Below, piece by piece: positions 12,565 through 27,355 of a DNA stretch of 64,000 nt (positions within the stretch are counted from its first letter, which is position 1; each line of letters starts with the position of its first letter). Below the pieces are notes generated by a model that did not search any database, had not been told where the DNA came from, and saw nothing but the letters and a program-made list of their open reading frames with translations. Source of the stretch: Tillus elongatus (lineage: Eukaryota; Arthropoda; Insecta; Coleoptera; Cleridae); the NCBI GenBank assembly GCA_964006375.1, contig OZ023265.1:117007858-117071857 (forward strand), written 5' to 3'. The position numbers were made by a program, and so were the translations under genes.

Positions 12565-13435
12565 GGTTAGGTTAGGTTTGTATGTGAGTGGGCCATATCG
12601 GCCCTCCACCGCGACCTTAAGGTCTATTGTGGCTTACGCCTAAAGTCTATATTTCGCCCAACAAATCCAGCCTCCTGCAGAAGTCGATAATCTTTGTGGG
12701 CGAAAGTTGATCCAGGTCTTCTGGAGCAAGCTTTACCTTGCCAAAGAGCAGGTATCTAGTCCTGTCCGCTGCCGGACAGTAACACAGCACATGCTCTGCT
12801 GTTTCTTCATTCTCCATGCACAGCCGGCACTCGGTCTCCTGACCGACCCCAATACGGTGCATGTGGTGCCGCAAGCGGCAGTGTCCTGTATACAGGCCGA
12901 CTAGAGTTCTCAGTTGTTGTCTGTTCAACTCTAGGAGCTTTTTAGCCCTTGACTCAGACAGGCCATTTATGAAGGCCTTAGAGTGGGCCAATCCTGGAAG
13001 ATTTTGCCAATATTGGATTGTCATTCTTTCTGTCCAGGTCTTTAAGGTGCGTTTTGCTGTGCAAGATGTTATCCCCAGCACCGGTTCTGGTCCAACAAAG
13101 TCACTCTGGGCCCCACTCTTGGCAAGCGCGTCGGCCGCAACATTGCCGTCATGGTCCGAGTGACCCGGTATCCAGACCAGCGACACCTCATTACAGCTGC
13201 CCAATCAATTCGTTAAGGGCAGATTTACAACTCCATACCGTCTTTGAATTACACCGGTAGGAACCAAGAGCCTTTATTGCAGCTTGGCTATCTGCATATA
13301 TCTTTATCGATTTGTTTGTGCACAGGTCATTTTAACTTTTCCTTGCACACATCTCGATGGCATACACTTCTGCCTGGTGTATGGTTGCGTACTTGCCGAG
13401 GCTAGCTGAAAGTCTAGCATCGGTGCTGCCCCCAT
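12565..13435 (-). mobile_element. LINE family H copy 1, nested insertion
   Basis: 871-bp 5'-truncated non-LTR retrotransposon inserted on the minus strand into a transposase gene. Its 3' end, read on the minus strand, is GGTCGCGGTGGAGGGCCGAT...CATACAAACCTAACC, a tail of CCTAA units. A 12-bp exact target-site duplication flanks it. It carries the RNase H coding relic 12647-13434. The same 3' end is found at 30805 (minus) and 36232 (plus). Confidence 0.93.
12647..13434 (-). pseudogene. RNase H and zinc-knuckle C-terminus of LINE family H
   Basis: The frame 13204-12647 is open for 185 codons and holds VSLVWIPGHSDHDGNVAADA, the end of an RNase H fold. It then has LTGHC-type region GLYTGHCRLRHHMHRIGVG and a C-x2-C...H...C knuckle (CRLCMENEETAEHVLCYCPA). 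Upstream of 13204, after frame changes, are the RNase H glutamate (HQAEVYAIEMCARK) and aspartate (KIYADSQAAIKALG) blocks. The first RNase H aspartate is lost to 5' truncation. This is the least decayed coding segment in the window, consistent with a later insertion than its host element. Confidence 0.9.
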
Positions 13436-13447
13436 AAATTGCAGGTA
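13436..13447. repeat. Right target-site duplication, 12 bp
   Basis: AAATTGCAGGTA, identical to 12553-12564. The transposase sequence resumes directly after it. Confidence 0.92.
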
Positions 13448-13890
13448 ACTTCATTGTTGGTTCGTTTTTTTTTTTTTGAAAATAATTTGAGATGAAGATA
13501 TCTTAATCTATTGAGAAATGATATCTTACTAACAATTAGAAGAGTTCATGATAATTTAGACGAGATTTGGTACCAACAAGACGGTTGTCCAGTTAAAGAA
13601 TTTTTCTACAAAAATATTAATAATCGTGTCATTTGTAACAATGGGCCGGTTCATTGGTGTGCTCGAAGTCCTGATATAATACCCATGGATTTTTATTTGT
13701 GGGGTGCTCTGAAAAATGATGTGTATAATTTCGATCCACCACAAAATATAAATGAATTACGAAACAGAATCACGGAAGCTATAAATCATATTAACCAAAA
13801 CATCCTCACCATAGTTTGCAGGTATGTTTCAAAGAGGTGTATAAAGTGCATTGAACAAAACGATGGCCATATTGAACAATTTCTATTTAG
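13448..13890 (+). pseudogene. Mariner-like transposase, 3' part
   Basis: Continuation of 11921-12552 after the LINE. The open frame from 13511 holds IWYQQDGCPVKEFF with the second catalytic aspartate. It continues with VHWCARSPDIIPMDFYLWGA, where the third aspartate (MDFYLWG) is kept, and ends KCIEQNDGHIEQFLF. Both metal-binding aspartates of the C-terminal half survive. Confidence 0.9.
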
Positions 13891-14073
13891 TGTATTTTTA
13901 AGTTTTTATTTTATTATTTCTTCCATTCCGTTTCTAATTGTGTTGTTTTGTAGAGTTTAAGTTTCTATTTGTTATTGCCGGGTTTCGTTATTAAACTGTT
14001 TCACATAATGTTACCTAGCATTTTTACCTAATTAAGTATTGTAAATTAAAGCACCATTTTTTTATCGTGTTAT

Positions 14074-14576
<503 letters not shown>

Positions 14577-14937
14577 TAAAAATTGAAATCGGTTGCAGAA
14601 AAGAACAAGTACTTCTGAGGCCACGGGAAAAGTCTACGGCTGTATTAAGTATGGAACAATTTAACTAAGTTAGGGCAATAAGAAACTACCAGATGTGCTA
14701 TTCAAATTAAAAAATTCACCGGAATTACACAATCTTATTAGATAACGGTAAAATGAAATAAGGCTAAAAAAGAAAAAAAAAGTAAAGTCACTAACTGAGA
14801 TTAGAACGCGTGTTATAGGAGTCCATTATTAAATCTCCCTGCTTCCTCTACCTTTCGGCTATTCTCGACATAGCAGATCTATCTACTAACAGTCATATAT
14901 TCTTTATGTGAAAACTGTAACCTGTGATGAGCACTGA
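14577..14937. other. Spacer plus flank of a dispersed repeat
   Basis: No gene. The last 25 bp (AAAACTGTAACCTGTGATGA) belong to the repeat shared with 2527-2640. Confidence 0.5.
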
Positions 14938-15113
14938 TAAGTACACTTGTAAAACCCAAATACCACAACAAATCTTTTTAAAGACCTTGCGATCGTTTCA
15001 CTAACCACGTTAGCATAATCAGAGGATGAAAAGCGATCGTACCACAACAAATCGTTACTAAAGACCTTTAGTAACGATTTGTTGTGGTGATTTGGGTTAT
15101 CCAAGTGTACTTA
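14938..15113. mobile_element. Palindromic MITE, TIR TAAGTACACTTG
   Basis: The left end TAAGTACACTTG and right end CAAGTGTACTTA are exact inverted repeats. The inner arms continue with AACCCAAAT.ACCACAACA and its complement. A second palindrome sits inside (CGTTACTAAAGACCTTTAGT) around 15050-15078. Length 176 bp, no coding capacity. It is a non-autonomous foldback-type DNA element. Confidence 0.85.
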
Positions 15114-15299
15114 TTATTTATATACTCTTGTTTAATGATTTACGCCCTGCAATATTTGTCTGAAATTGTTTTTTTTCTCATACTTTAACGAAATGAAGAA
15201 AAATTACGACTGAGACACAGATCTAGGAGCTTGTTGGTCATTTCGAGCCGTATTTTTAGCTCCTAAAGGGCTAATTCGTACTAATGTACGACAACCAGA

Positions 15300-15757
15300 A
15301 TTATCAATTTCTACGTTTTAACTTTTTTTAATCAGTGGCTTTTATTTTTTTGTAGGATACTCTTTATGACAAAAACCAGCGTACCAAATTTCGTTACCAT
15401 ACCTTTTTAATTTTCAGATATAACAATTTTTTTCTAAATAAAACCCAAAATTTTTCCATAAAACGTTGTCCGATTTATCTGGCTAACGAACTTATCCAAG
15501 CTATTTACAAAAGAAAGGTAATCACCAAATTTGATCAAAATCGGCCAGTTGAAACTGACCCCGGATATGGGTTTTAGAGATCCTAGTTTGGAGCCCATTT
15601 GATGAAATTTTTTCAAAATTCAAAAGTCGGGATCTCCTCACTAGTGATTTTTTAAAAGCAAATTCACTATAATTCAAACAGACCTTGGATGTGGGTTCTG
15701 AGGGCCCTAACGCGCGCTCATTTGAAAAAATCTTTCGAAAGTATCACCATCGTTACC
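15300..15757 (-). mobile_element. Two partial TAH 5' modules, inverted
   Basis: Minus-strand TAH sequence. 15410-15655 includes GCTAACGAACTTATCCAAG, GACCCCGGATATGGGTTTTA and CTCACTAGTGATTTTT; here the TA array and its flanks are deleted cleanly between ATCGGCC and AGTTGAAACTGACCCC. 15672-15757 is a further 5' module fragment that faces the next copy head to head. Confidence 0.75.
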
Positions 15758-16440
<683 letters not shown>

Positions 16441-16654
16441 GAGCTCTTTATTTGTCATTTTTCATAATGAATATTTACCAAAAATGCTACAGTAGATAAC
16501 AAAAAATAAGAAAGTTGATGATATTTCCCCATAAAACCGCAGGTGCCATGATTTTACAATTATTTTAAGAAGAAAACGAGTCATGACTTTGCTACGAAAC
16601 TAAACCTTTAGGCTCAAACAGAAAAACTACTCTAAAAATTTCTATGGAAGGTAT

Positions 16655-16800
16655 TCCGGGACAAACCTATAAGTAGATCTTAGATATAAATTATAGAGGA
16701 GCTAATTCGCGCTTAAATCAATATGTTTTTTTTGAAAGTATTACTATCGGTACATCTAATGAGATTTTTTTTCTTTCAAGAATTTACTAACAAAAAATCT
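16655..16800 (-). mobile_element. Degenerate TAH 5' end
   Basis: Minus-strand resemblance to the 5' module: GAGCTAATTCGCGCTTAAA, GAAAGTATTACTATCGGTAC, then a worn TTTAGTGAATTTT-like palindrome. Only the 5' 150 bp is recognisable. Confidence 0.55.
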
Positions 16801-17444
16801 AGATCTAAAACCTAGGCAAGGAAATAGCCTAGGTAAACTAGTAAGTTTGTATAAAATAACATAACATGTCATAAGCATCTACATTCAAATGCTGAAACGG
16901 TTTATTCAGACTGTCAATCAATATTTAATTATAACTGTATATCAAAGGTCCGCCATAAAGCCGTCAATGCAAAACTTTCGCCCTCAGCTTTGCCAGACGA
17001 ATCAATATAAGGGTTAGACCCTCATGAACCGACGGACTTGTGATTATATTATTTAATAGGAATCAATGAATAAATGCGTGTATTTATCCACTGACCGATG
17101 GAATAAATAACAATCACGAATCAGTAAGTGCATTATGGTAACGAATGATTTAATATTTTCCACCAAAAAATATTATTTAAAGAGTTAACAAAACTTAAAA
17201 GAACATATGCTCCTGTCCCATATTTCTTACTTTTTAGCTTTTTCGATTTTTTGTCTAAAAGTATTCTTGTTAAATATTTTGGCACCTTTCGGCTACTACG
17301 CCCAAATAATTTTATTTGTGTATAAAGCTCAATGAAATTTGTTTGTTATACAAAAACTTTTCTTCCTCTGCTCTAAAGACCAACTAAAAAGAATAAATAA
17401 TGTTTAAATAATAGACACTTCAGACTTAATAAGTAGATAAGTCA
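16801..17444. other. Spacer with one TAH 3' end trace
   Basis: Mostly unrecognised. At 17123-17150, CAGTAAGTGCATTATGGTAA, CGAATGATT is a worn inverted hairpin end of a TAH repeat. Confidence 0.5.
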
Positions 17445-17600
17445 AATGGGCCTGGCAGATAAAGTACTCTGCAGATTCAGCCAAGAAGAAGACGAAAGCT
17501 GCGAGCCTGGTTCGTCGACCGGCGTACCACTTACACGGATCATGTAGTCAGGGTGACTCGCTGATTAGGAGCCTAGAATCCACCAACATCAGTCGGTAAA
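17445..17600 (+). pseudogene. Possible LINE C-terminal zinc-knuckle fragment
   Basis: LADKVLCRFSQEEDESCE, with a frameshift toward a PAYHLHGSC-like stretch, resembles the C-x2-C...EH...C knuckle that follows RNase H in I-group LINEs. One cysteine is changed to serine. The piece is too short to place in a family. Confidence 0.4.
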
Positions 17601-18243
17601 ATTGTACATCCCCAAAGGAACTAAGAAAAACTCGGCGTATTTGCAGCAAGTTAGTAATGTGGTGAACCTTTTCAGAGATAAACGTACATTTAATACCGAA
17701 TTGGCTAGCTTAAGTAGTAAAAAAATTAGAGGATAAACAGGCCATGTAGCACCACTGACTCATGTAATCACGGATTATAAGCAAAAAAAGTTACAGGCTC
17801 GTGGAATCGCAAACTACGGGCCGCTTATCCGGGCCTTAAGAGAGTCTTTGCCAGAGCTACGAAACTTGATAAAGAAAATAAGAGTGGTCTAGGTGGTCTA
17901 AAGATTTGGATCATAGGAGTGTCACAATATACCTTGAATGTTGAGAAGAAAAAGGGTGTGTGGCCAGCTGCCACCGTTGATCTAATATAATCTAAGCTTA
18001 TACAAAAGATAAGTCTTACTTAATTTCATTAAAATTTATCAATTCTTTTTTGCCTTTTCGGGGTGATACAAATGATTATGACATACTTACCTCAGGTTTG
18101 TTTTCAATACGACAAAAATGACAAATTCGGTTTTAAAATGGCATGGACATGGTAAATTAAAGTTCGCAATTAAGTGTAGAATGAAATACCATGCAGTTCG
18201 TTTCGTAAAAATGGTCAAAATTGTCAATAGACAATTTTCAAGT
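17601..18243. other. Spacer, partly open but unrecognised
   Basis: 17640-17900 is less AT-rich than its surroundings and partly open in one frame (FRDKRTFNTELASLSSKKIR), with stops. I do not recognise it; a gag-like LINE or transposon remnant is possible. Confidence 0.35.
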
Positions 18244-18413
18244 TTTTTGTGAATTTTTATTTTAAAAAAATTCACTAGCAGCGAGGTATCGATGGCGGAA
18301 CTATGCAAAAAAATTTCAAATGAGTGCGATCTAGGACCCCAGAACCCATATTCAGGGTCAGGTGTAATTAATGAAAGTGGTAATAACATTTGATTTAAAT
18401 GGGGCATCTACTT

Positions 18414-18483
<70 letters not shown>

Positions 18484-18750
18484 AACCGATAACTCAAAAA
18501 ATAATTAACGGCTTGGATGAGTTCGTTAGTCGGGAAATTGGACAAGGTTTTCCGGGAAAATTTTGAGTGTTCTTTCGAAATTTTTTTTCTTCGAAAATTA
18601 CAAAGCTATTTTAATGAATTAATGAAATTTGGACACATTTCCTTGGAAACGGCCTTACTACATAACAAAATTCAACTTTCTAACTTTATAGAAAATTAAA
18701 TTTTCCAACTATAAAGTATTTATTGAAAATTCACTACCATAATGCACTTA
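18244..18750 (+). mobile_element. TAH repeat copy truncated at its 3' hairpin
   Basis: The 5' palindrome and module are followed by TTCAAATGAGTGCGATCTAGG, a TA array (18417-18481), AACCGATAACTCAAAAAATA and AAAATTCACTACCATAATGC, ACTTA. The sequence then turns into CTATATCTATATCTACATC and a TA array in the middle of the hairpin. Confidence 0.82.
18417..18481. repeat. (TA)n array in TAH copy
   Basis: 65 bp of pure TA at the standard position. Confidence 0.97.
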
Positions 18751-18783
18751 TGAGGATATCTATATCTATATCTACATCTACAT

Positions 18784-20208
<1,425 letters not shown>

Positions 20209-20340
20209 TTTTAGTGAATTTTCTTAAAAAAATTCACTAATGAGGAGATCCCGACTTTTGAATTTTGAAAAAATTTCTTCAAATGAGCGCTAATTAGCCC
20301 CCCCAGAAAACATATCCGGGGTCAGTTTCAATTTTTATAT

Positions 20341-20561
<221 letters not shown>

Positions 20562-21048
20562 GTATCACACCGATAACTCAAAAAATAATGGGCCGATTTT
20601 GATTAAATTTGGTGAAAAAATTCCTTTTGCAAATGGCTTGGATAAGTTCGTTAGCCAGGAAAATCTGCCCAGGTTTTCCCGGAAAATTTTGTGTTTTCTT
20701 TCAAAAAAAAATTATATCTCCGGAATTAACAACGTAAGGGCAACCAAATTTGGTACACATGTTTACATCGTTATAGGTAAGTTACCCACCAAAATTTAGC
20801 TATGTAGGTCAAAAGACAAAAAAGTTATAGGCATTTAAAGAAAAATAAATTGGGGTTTTCCTCAAAACGTCAAAGTAGCGATTTAAAATGTCAAAATTGG
20901 CAACATTTAGGCAAATAACTTGAATCTAATACGCGCTATAGAAATAAAATGTCTCAAGAAGGATGTTTTACAAACCCTAAAGTCTTAGTTTCAATCGTCA
21001 TTGTCCTTCATTTTACTAAAATATTTGCAGAAAATTCATTTCAAATAG

Positions 21049-21674
21049 ACCCTTTCTCTGATGCTTGGCAGTAGCCTTAGCTATAGAGTTTATCGTTTAA
21101 TGGTATATAATTTTTGTCGAATTTTCGTAAAAAATCAATAAAGCTCAATATATCCGTTATTATACAAGATATAAAGAAAATTTGTATATATTAATTATAG
21201 GGTGTCTTGAGCTACATCTTAAAAAAATATTTCTACAATCACAGGATGGCCCATAAGTCGTTGGTGATACAAATTTTCTTCTTTTTTTTTAATCAAACAC
21301 GCCTTAAGTTATTGCATTTTTGCATTTTCCATCGAAATATAATGCATATTTGTAAGAAAAGAAATTCTGGACGCAGACCCTCTCTCTGATGCTTGGCAGT
21401 AGCCTTAACTATAGAGTGTATCGTTTAATGGTATATAATTTTTGTCGAATTTATATAAGATATTATATAAGATATGAAAAAAATTTGTATATATTAATTA
21501 TAGGGTGTCTTGAGCTACATCTCAAAATAATATTTCTACAATCACAGGATGGCCCATAAGTCGTTGGTGATACAAATTTCCTTTTTTTAATCAAACACGC
21601 CTTAAGTTATTGCATTTTTGCATTTTCCATCGAAATATAATGCATATTTGTAAGAAAAGAAATTCTGGACGCAG
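21049..21674 (+). repeat. Direct tandem duplication inside a TAH copy
   Basis: Unit 1 (21049-21376) and unit 2 (21377-21674) both run from ACCCT.TCTCTGATGCTTGG to GAAATTCTGGACGCAG. Unit 2 is 30 bp shorter. The join falls exactly at the GGACGCAG arm of the inner hairpin. Confidence 0.93.
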
Positions 21675-21975
21675 TAAGTGCGTTACGGTAGCGAATTTTG
21701 ATCAAATGTTTCATATTTGAATAGCTCAATTTGCTATTAACCTATAAGGTTGACCAAGAAACGTGTTTTTTCGGGAACACTTTAAGTTTACTTTTGGAAA
21801 TTTTTGTACATTTTCACACAATAAAGTTATTTTGATGAAACATGGCACATTGTTTTTACTATATAGTTTATACTGGTAACCAAATCTGATGCCTGCTTTC
21901 TTAACAAACACACATATTTGTTTTTAAAAACATTTTTATGAAAATTCACTACCACAACGCACTTTCTGCGTCCAG

Positions 21976-23150
21976 AATTTTTTCATTTCATATACTACAA
22001 AAATAACGATGCAAAAATATTTGAAAATGCGAATTTCATAATTCATTTCAAACACCACTAGTTTGCCGTCATGATCTGTGACGTCATTGAACAGTACAAA
22101 TACCAATGAACTTTCCTCTGTGCAACACGTCCTGTGTTGCAAGTGATTGATTGAACCTTTACTTCTTTTGTTTGCTAATATAGAAAATGAAGCTTATAAA
22201 TACTGTATAGTACCAACGACTGTAAAAATTCCAGATAAACTATTTTTTATTGTTCCCAAAGTGGCCAAGTTAAAAAGCACTGGTGTAAAGTTATAAATCC
22301 GGAGGAAAAATCCCCAGTTATCTGAGAAAACCGCCTTATATTGTTGTGAGGACCATTTTATCTAAGTACCTCCTCATTTTCACAACAAATATTAGTGATA
22401 TATGGTTAAAATCCTTATCATACCTTATTAAGTTAGGTTTTAATTTCCATTGGTAAAGGTATGTGTATCTGTATATACACATAACTTCACATATTATTAT
22501 TAGTATTAACAATCGGAAAAAATAATGGTTATTAATTAACGAAATTGTTGGGTTTGCTTCCATTAATTATCTGTAGTTAATTCAGACAATATTATTATAT
22601 CAAATACATATGGTATATTTGAGGTTATGTTGTTGTTCTGTCATTGTGACTTCATTCAAAGCAAAATATGTGCATGATATAATTGGCTAAATATATGTTC
22701 AACTAGCATTGACTTATTTGCATATTTTATTTCAGCATTCATGAAGTATGAATTTTAACCAAAGAACGATGTTAGCATAAAAGAATAAATTCTGGGCAAA
22801 TTATCTGATTGCGCCTGTTAAATACCTTTGTCTCCCATTTTATTACACACATTTTACACTATTCAATCAGAAGAGACACAATAAATGAATAAAATTCACC
22901 ACGATGTTGAGAAACAAGCGACCATGTCTATCATACGATAAGGCAAATGTAAACACAATTTTTATTTACTATCAACTACGTCACGACCAAGAATGTTCGC
23001 TGTAACAGGATAATGATTAAAAATTTTTTGACTTTAAAAGTCTTCTTCTGTTCACTACATACGTTCTTGGGTATTTTCATGAATGTAATAATGTTGTATG
23101 GATGAAAAACTATTAGGTAAATGTTAAATTCATTTAATGGAAAATTCATG
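21976..23150 (-). mobile_element. Dispersed repeat 'family F', copy 1
   Basis: Reverse complement of most of 32905-34560. Shared blocks on the plus strand here include CACCACGATGTTGAGAAACA at 22890 and CTAGCATTGACTTATTTGCA near 22700. Others are ATGCAAAAATATTTGAAAAT near 22010 and ATTTTCATGAATGTAATAAT near 23075. No reading frame and no terminal repeats found. It abuts the TAH 3' end at 21975. Nature unknown; the copy number shows it is a repeat. Confidence 0.8.
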
Positions 23151-23719
23151 AAAATTGTCTATTGTCTCAAGGTTTGAATAATAACAGTTGCCTGATATTT
23201 TTAGCCAACAAAAACTCGTTTTAGACGAGATAACTGCTTTGAAACTTGATTTTAACCGCCTCAAGAATTTGATGAAACACCACGGTTCGGCGAAAAGGCG
23301 ACATCTTCTGTAATAATGACAAGTATAATTATGACACATTACAAGCATTAAAACTATTATAATATTGCTGCTATTTGCATAGCTACATCTAATTACTAAT
23401 AAGAAATTCTTATTCGTGTGTTTTGATAACGTCCGTTATCAGACAGATAAGGCTGCACCACATCCAAGTGCACCTGCAGAAGTAAACCATGTTCGTGGAC
23501 CCATTTGAATCAGAACAAGCAAACTATAAAACAAAACATAACGTACAACAACAATACGAATTTCGTAACGCCTATATGCTTGAGTGCGCACTAATATAGC
23601 ATTCCAACCTCCATGTATTAATGAATTTATCCGATTTGGTGTCTAATAGAGTACTGACATAAAAAGAACCAATTTATGTAAAGAAAGGAAACACGTCCCT
23701 GCTAACTTGAATAAAATAA
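23151..23719. other. Spacer, nothing recognised
   Basis: AT-rich DNA without recognisable coding or repeat content. Confidence 0.5.
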
Positions 23720-23860
23720 GAGTCCACGCACACGTACACATGCATACACACCAGCACAAACTTACGCACACACAGGCGCTCACACAAACAAGCACGCATA
23801 CGCACGACATGCGCGCCCACACGAACGCACAGGTACATACACGCCCACAACGCAGACCTA
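23720..23860. repeat. Degenerate CA/CG-rich simple repeat
   Basis: CACACGTACACATGCATACA and similar, in which CA, GCAC and ACGC units alternate. It is the most GC-rich simple sequence in the window and gives a spurious His/Thr-rich frame. Confidence 0.85.
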
Positions 23861-23879
23861 CTACATGTCTACACTATCC

Positions 23880-24985
23880 ACTGTTTAGTCATCGTATTAT
23901 ATCTCTCAATTCTATTAAATCTGTCAGTTCATATCTAGCCTTAGAAAGAATCAATTTTTTACCATATTTCATACACAGAGACTGGAGTTACGACCCTTTG
24001 TGAATATAAATAACATGCCGTATAACTTTGGCCCAAAGTAAACAAAAGGTTTCTGGAATACTGGTTTTGTTATTCTTAGCAATGATCTTTTTTAGGTCCA
24101 ATTTATGCTGACGTTGAGGTGTAAGCAATCTTAAGTCATACATCTGCCTGAGATCCAACAAATCAGACTTCAGATAAGACTGATCAGAGAGGATGTTATC
24201 AGTGAAAAAAAAATCATCAACCATTTCTATGTCGCTTTAAGATTTAGTAAATGCGTTTTCCCTGTACTTTCCCATCCAACAATAGAATAAATAAGTAACC
24301 TTTCAGGAAGGCCACAAAAATCATTTTTAGATGTTTCTCCGGAAATAACCTTTTAAATAGCTTAAACTTTACCATAATAATATAACGCAGGTTTTTCACT
24401 AACGGGTCGACATGTAAGTTTTATCTCATGTGCCTATCTACTTTCATTCCCAAATGTTTTGTACTCTTTATACCTTTAATCTCATTAGTATGTCATCCGA
24501 TGTTTCACAAAAAAAACACAAGCTCTAGATAAGTAAAGGGTTGCCGTAGCAAGGGTAAAAAACAAGTCTTCTCAAAATTTATTGCTAACCACATACTTTC
24601 TACCCAGTAAATCACCTGAGCAAAATCATTGTGTTTCAAATGATGACCATAATTCGGCCTGGTAAAATATAACCATATCATCTCCGAACTCAATGACTTG
24701 CCCAGCCTTTAAAGTATTATATAATTCATTTGAGCAAATCGTAAATACAATTGGGCCAAGTACAGTTCCTTGTCGCACTCCACACGTAATCCGCTTTGGA
24801 TCGCTTAACACATCATCTTTTTTTACAGATTGCTGCATATCTAAGAGATGACTCTGAAAAATACTATATGATGTTCATGAGGTTCCTCTAAAACAATAAA
24901 AACCCAGGCACCTGCAACAGCTTTTTCTGTTCCACTGTCTTAAATGCTTCAAAGGATGACGATGATCTTAATATAATATGCTTAA
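23880..24985 (-). pseudogene. Jockey-like reverse transcriptase relic
   Basis: Minus-strand RT in several frames. TVEQKKLLQVPGF near 24950 is followed by SDPKRITCGVRQGTVLGPI and LYNTLKAGQVIEFGDDMVIF, the catalytic FADD box changed to FGDD, at about 24680-24800. Then come AQVIYWVESMWLAINFEKT (24560-24620) and the C-terminal region LLDLRQMYDLRLLTPQRQHK (24090-24160). This order is normal for non-LTR RT C-terminal halves without RNase H. Multiple frameshifts; not functional. Endonuclease and ORF1 are not found nearby. Confidence 0.88.
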
Positions 24986-25923
24986 AGTCTATCATGCTGT
25001 TTTCCGTTCTTTTGCGATTTTTTCAAATGCTTAAAAACTCTTATTAAAGTAATTAGCTTTTATAAAAAGTTGTTGTGTTAGACAGTTCAAAATATTTTTT
25101 TGATAAAAGTACTATTAATTATTTACATGTCCTTATTACAAACACTAGTACAGGCTGAAAGCAGCGGAGCTACTCGGTAATGTAATTAGTTGTAAGCAAA
25201 TACTAAATTTTCAACTAACCAATCCTCACAGCGTATTCATCTGTTTGTAAATACACCGCCTAATGAACAGTTTCCCGTTACGTCAAATTGCAAAACAGTA
25301 AACCAAGAAAACAATCCTGAGGCAGTGGAGCATGTGTTCTGAGGATTTCTAATAAGCATAATCAGGTTAATTAAAAATTTAATATCTCGTTTATATGAAA
25401 AAGGCGAGAGGGAGCTGTGTCGAAAATAAATTATGGATTGAACGAGAACCGACAAAGATGACACCAAATGGTTGCAGTGAATGCGAGACAAGGATCAAAT
25501 ACAGACATAAATTACAGGAAAGAGAGAGTGCAAACGGGAAGGAACAAGATGGATTGCAGCATCCCTAGATGGTTTCCATGGCTACGCTCCAGGATTGTGA
25601 CGTCAGCAGCAGCGTATCCTGAGGGTCCTGTGAAGTTGGCTGTACAGATATAGCAGGATATCCGTGTTCTTTGTTTTAACAAAGCACGTCTATGTAATTA
25701 ATATAAAACTGATTAAAAATTAACAAACACGAATATTTCTTCAAAAGGAAGCTCGCCTAAATTAAATAAAAAGTAATGCCGTTTTGTTTTCTTTGTAGCG
25801 TACTGTAAATTTTTTAACAAAACATCTTGTAACAAATAATTTATTACTTTACTTTGAACCATAAGCAGTACATATCTAGACGTACCGAGTTTTAGCAAAT
25901 GTGTGTCAAAAATACTGTTTACA
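24986..25923. other. Spacer, nothing recognised
   Basis: No supported feature. Short frames at 25237-25491 and 25468-25653 lack any recognisable motif. Confidence 0.5.
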
Positions 25924-26034
25924 TTTTAGTGAATCAGAGGTAACGATGGTGGGACTTTCAGAACATTTTTTGAAACGATCGCGAATTAGCGCTCATAGAA
26001 CCCACATGCAAGGTCCGTTTGAATTTTTATATTT

Positions 26035-26120
<86 letters not shown>

Positions 26121-27355
26121 GAGCGATAACTCCAAAATATACGATTTGAACGAAACTTTCGTTACAGTCGCGGACGAGTTTGTCAATCAGCTCTAACTGG
26201 CATTTTTCCCCGAAAAATAAACAAACATATTTTTGAATACCATATATTTTTGAAAGTAATAAAGTAACTGAAATGAGATTTTACACGTAGCTAGAAATGA
26301 AGTGAGTAAACCTCTGCTGATAATTTTAAGTAATTTGTTTCACAAAATTTCGAGTTTTTCCCAAATTAAAAATGAAATCTGAAAGACATGAGTTGAAACA
26401 ACTTAAGTGGTTAAAGTATAATGCCAGTCAAAGACAATCACCTGCCACGCGTGGATTGATACATATACCACAGGCATACATCATAGTGCAACGATGACGT
26501 TCACACCCGAACTGTGGCGATCCCACCATAATGGCCGCCTTCGGGTATATTGGGATGCGCGGATTTGTAGGGGAAAATAAGGAAATTGTATATCTGTTAC
26601 ATCAAGTAAAAACCAGATGGGATAGTGTGTTTTGTTTATTTATTATTGTCTGACAGTAGTTTTAAGGTTAAGTAAATGATTGTATATTGGTTTTAAAAAT
26701 GGAAGCTTAAGAATAAGAAAATGCTTTGTTTATTTATGACCCTTTGACAATTCTGTTTTGAGTCTAAGTAGTAAATGATTGTCATTGAAATAGATATAAC
26801 AACTTGTACCTATATTATGCTTTTAAAATTGGAAACTAAAGAATATTAATGTGTTTTGTTTATTTATCATGGTTTGACAGTTCTGTTTTGTAGTTAAATA
26901 GTAAATGGTTGTATGAAAATCGAAGAATAAGAATATTAACCTTAATATTTGTGGATTAATTGTTCAACTAGGTGATTATGTGATTAATAAATTGACTTCT
27001 TGGGTATGAATTAAGTTTATTTCTGATAAGCTTTTGTAACTTTAATGATTTGTAATACAAGTTCCTTTTGAAAAGACTTACAGTACCTATATTCATCAAA
27101 TTTTCGTTTTCTTGGGTCAGAGAAAATTGAGTTTTGGGAATTCAAAGTTGTTTTCTAAAAAGGAGCCAGAACATAATATTTGATATTTTGCATGATAATA
27201 GAAAGAGACAAAATTCTCAAATGAGCTTGTAATAGGACCTCTGAACCCAATATTCGACGTCTGTTAAATTAAAAGTATGACTTTTAGTAATATACCGTAC
27301 TAATAGTGTACAATTCTTATGAAAATTCACTATTATAACGCCCTTGCTGCGTCCC
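25924..27355 (+). mobile_element. TAH subfamily C copy, complete
   Basis: 5' module (TTTTAGTGAATC, GAGGTAACGATGGTGGGACT, CGCGAATTAGCGCTCATAGA), TA array 26036-26119 and CGAGCGATAACTCCAAAATA. A body specific to subfamily C follows (CAAATTAAAAATGAAATCTG, CGATCCCACC.TAATGGCCGC). Next come three imperfect copies of GTGTTTTGTTTATTTAT...GACAGT..TGTTTT (near 26626, 26725 and 26853). The end is ACGCCCTTGCTGCGTCCC. It shares ends and layout with other TAH repeats but has a different middle. It also carries the empty site of the SINE found at 44320. Confidence 0.82.
26036..26119. repeat. (TA)n array in TAH subfamily C
   Basis: 84 bp of pure TA. Confidence 0.97.

Noticed and set aside
12861..13163. Plus-strand frame of 100 codons
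   Set aside because: Antisense of the LINE H RNase H frame, which has clear motifs on the other strand.
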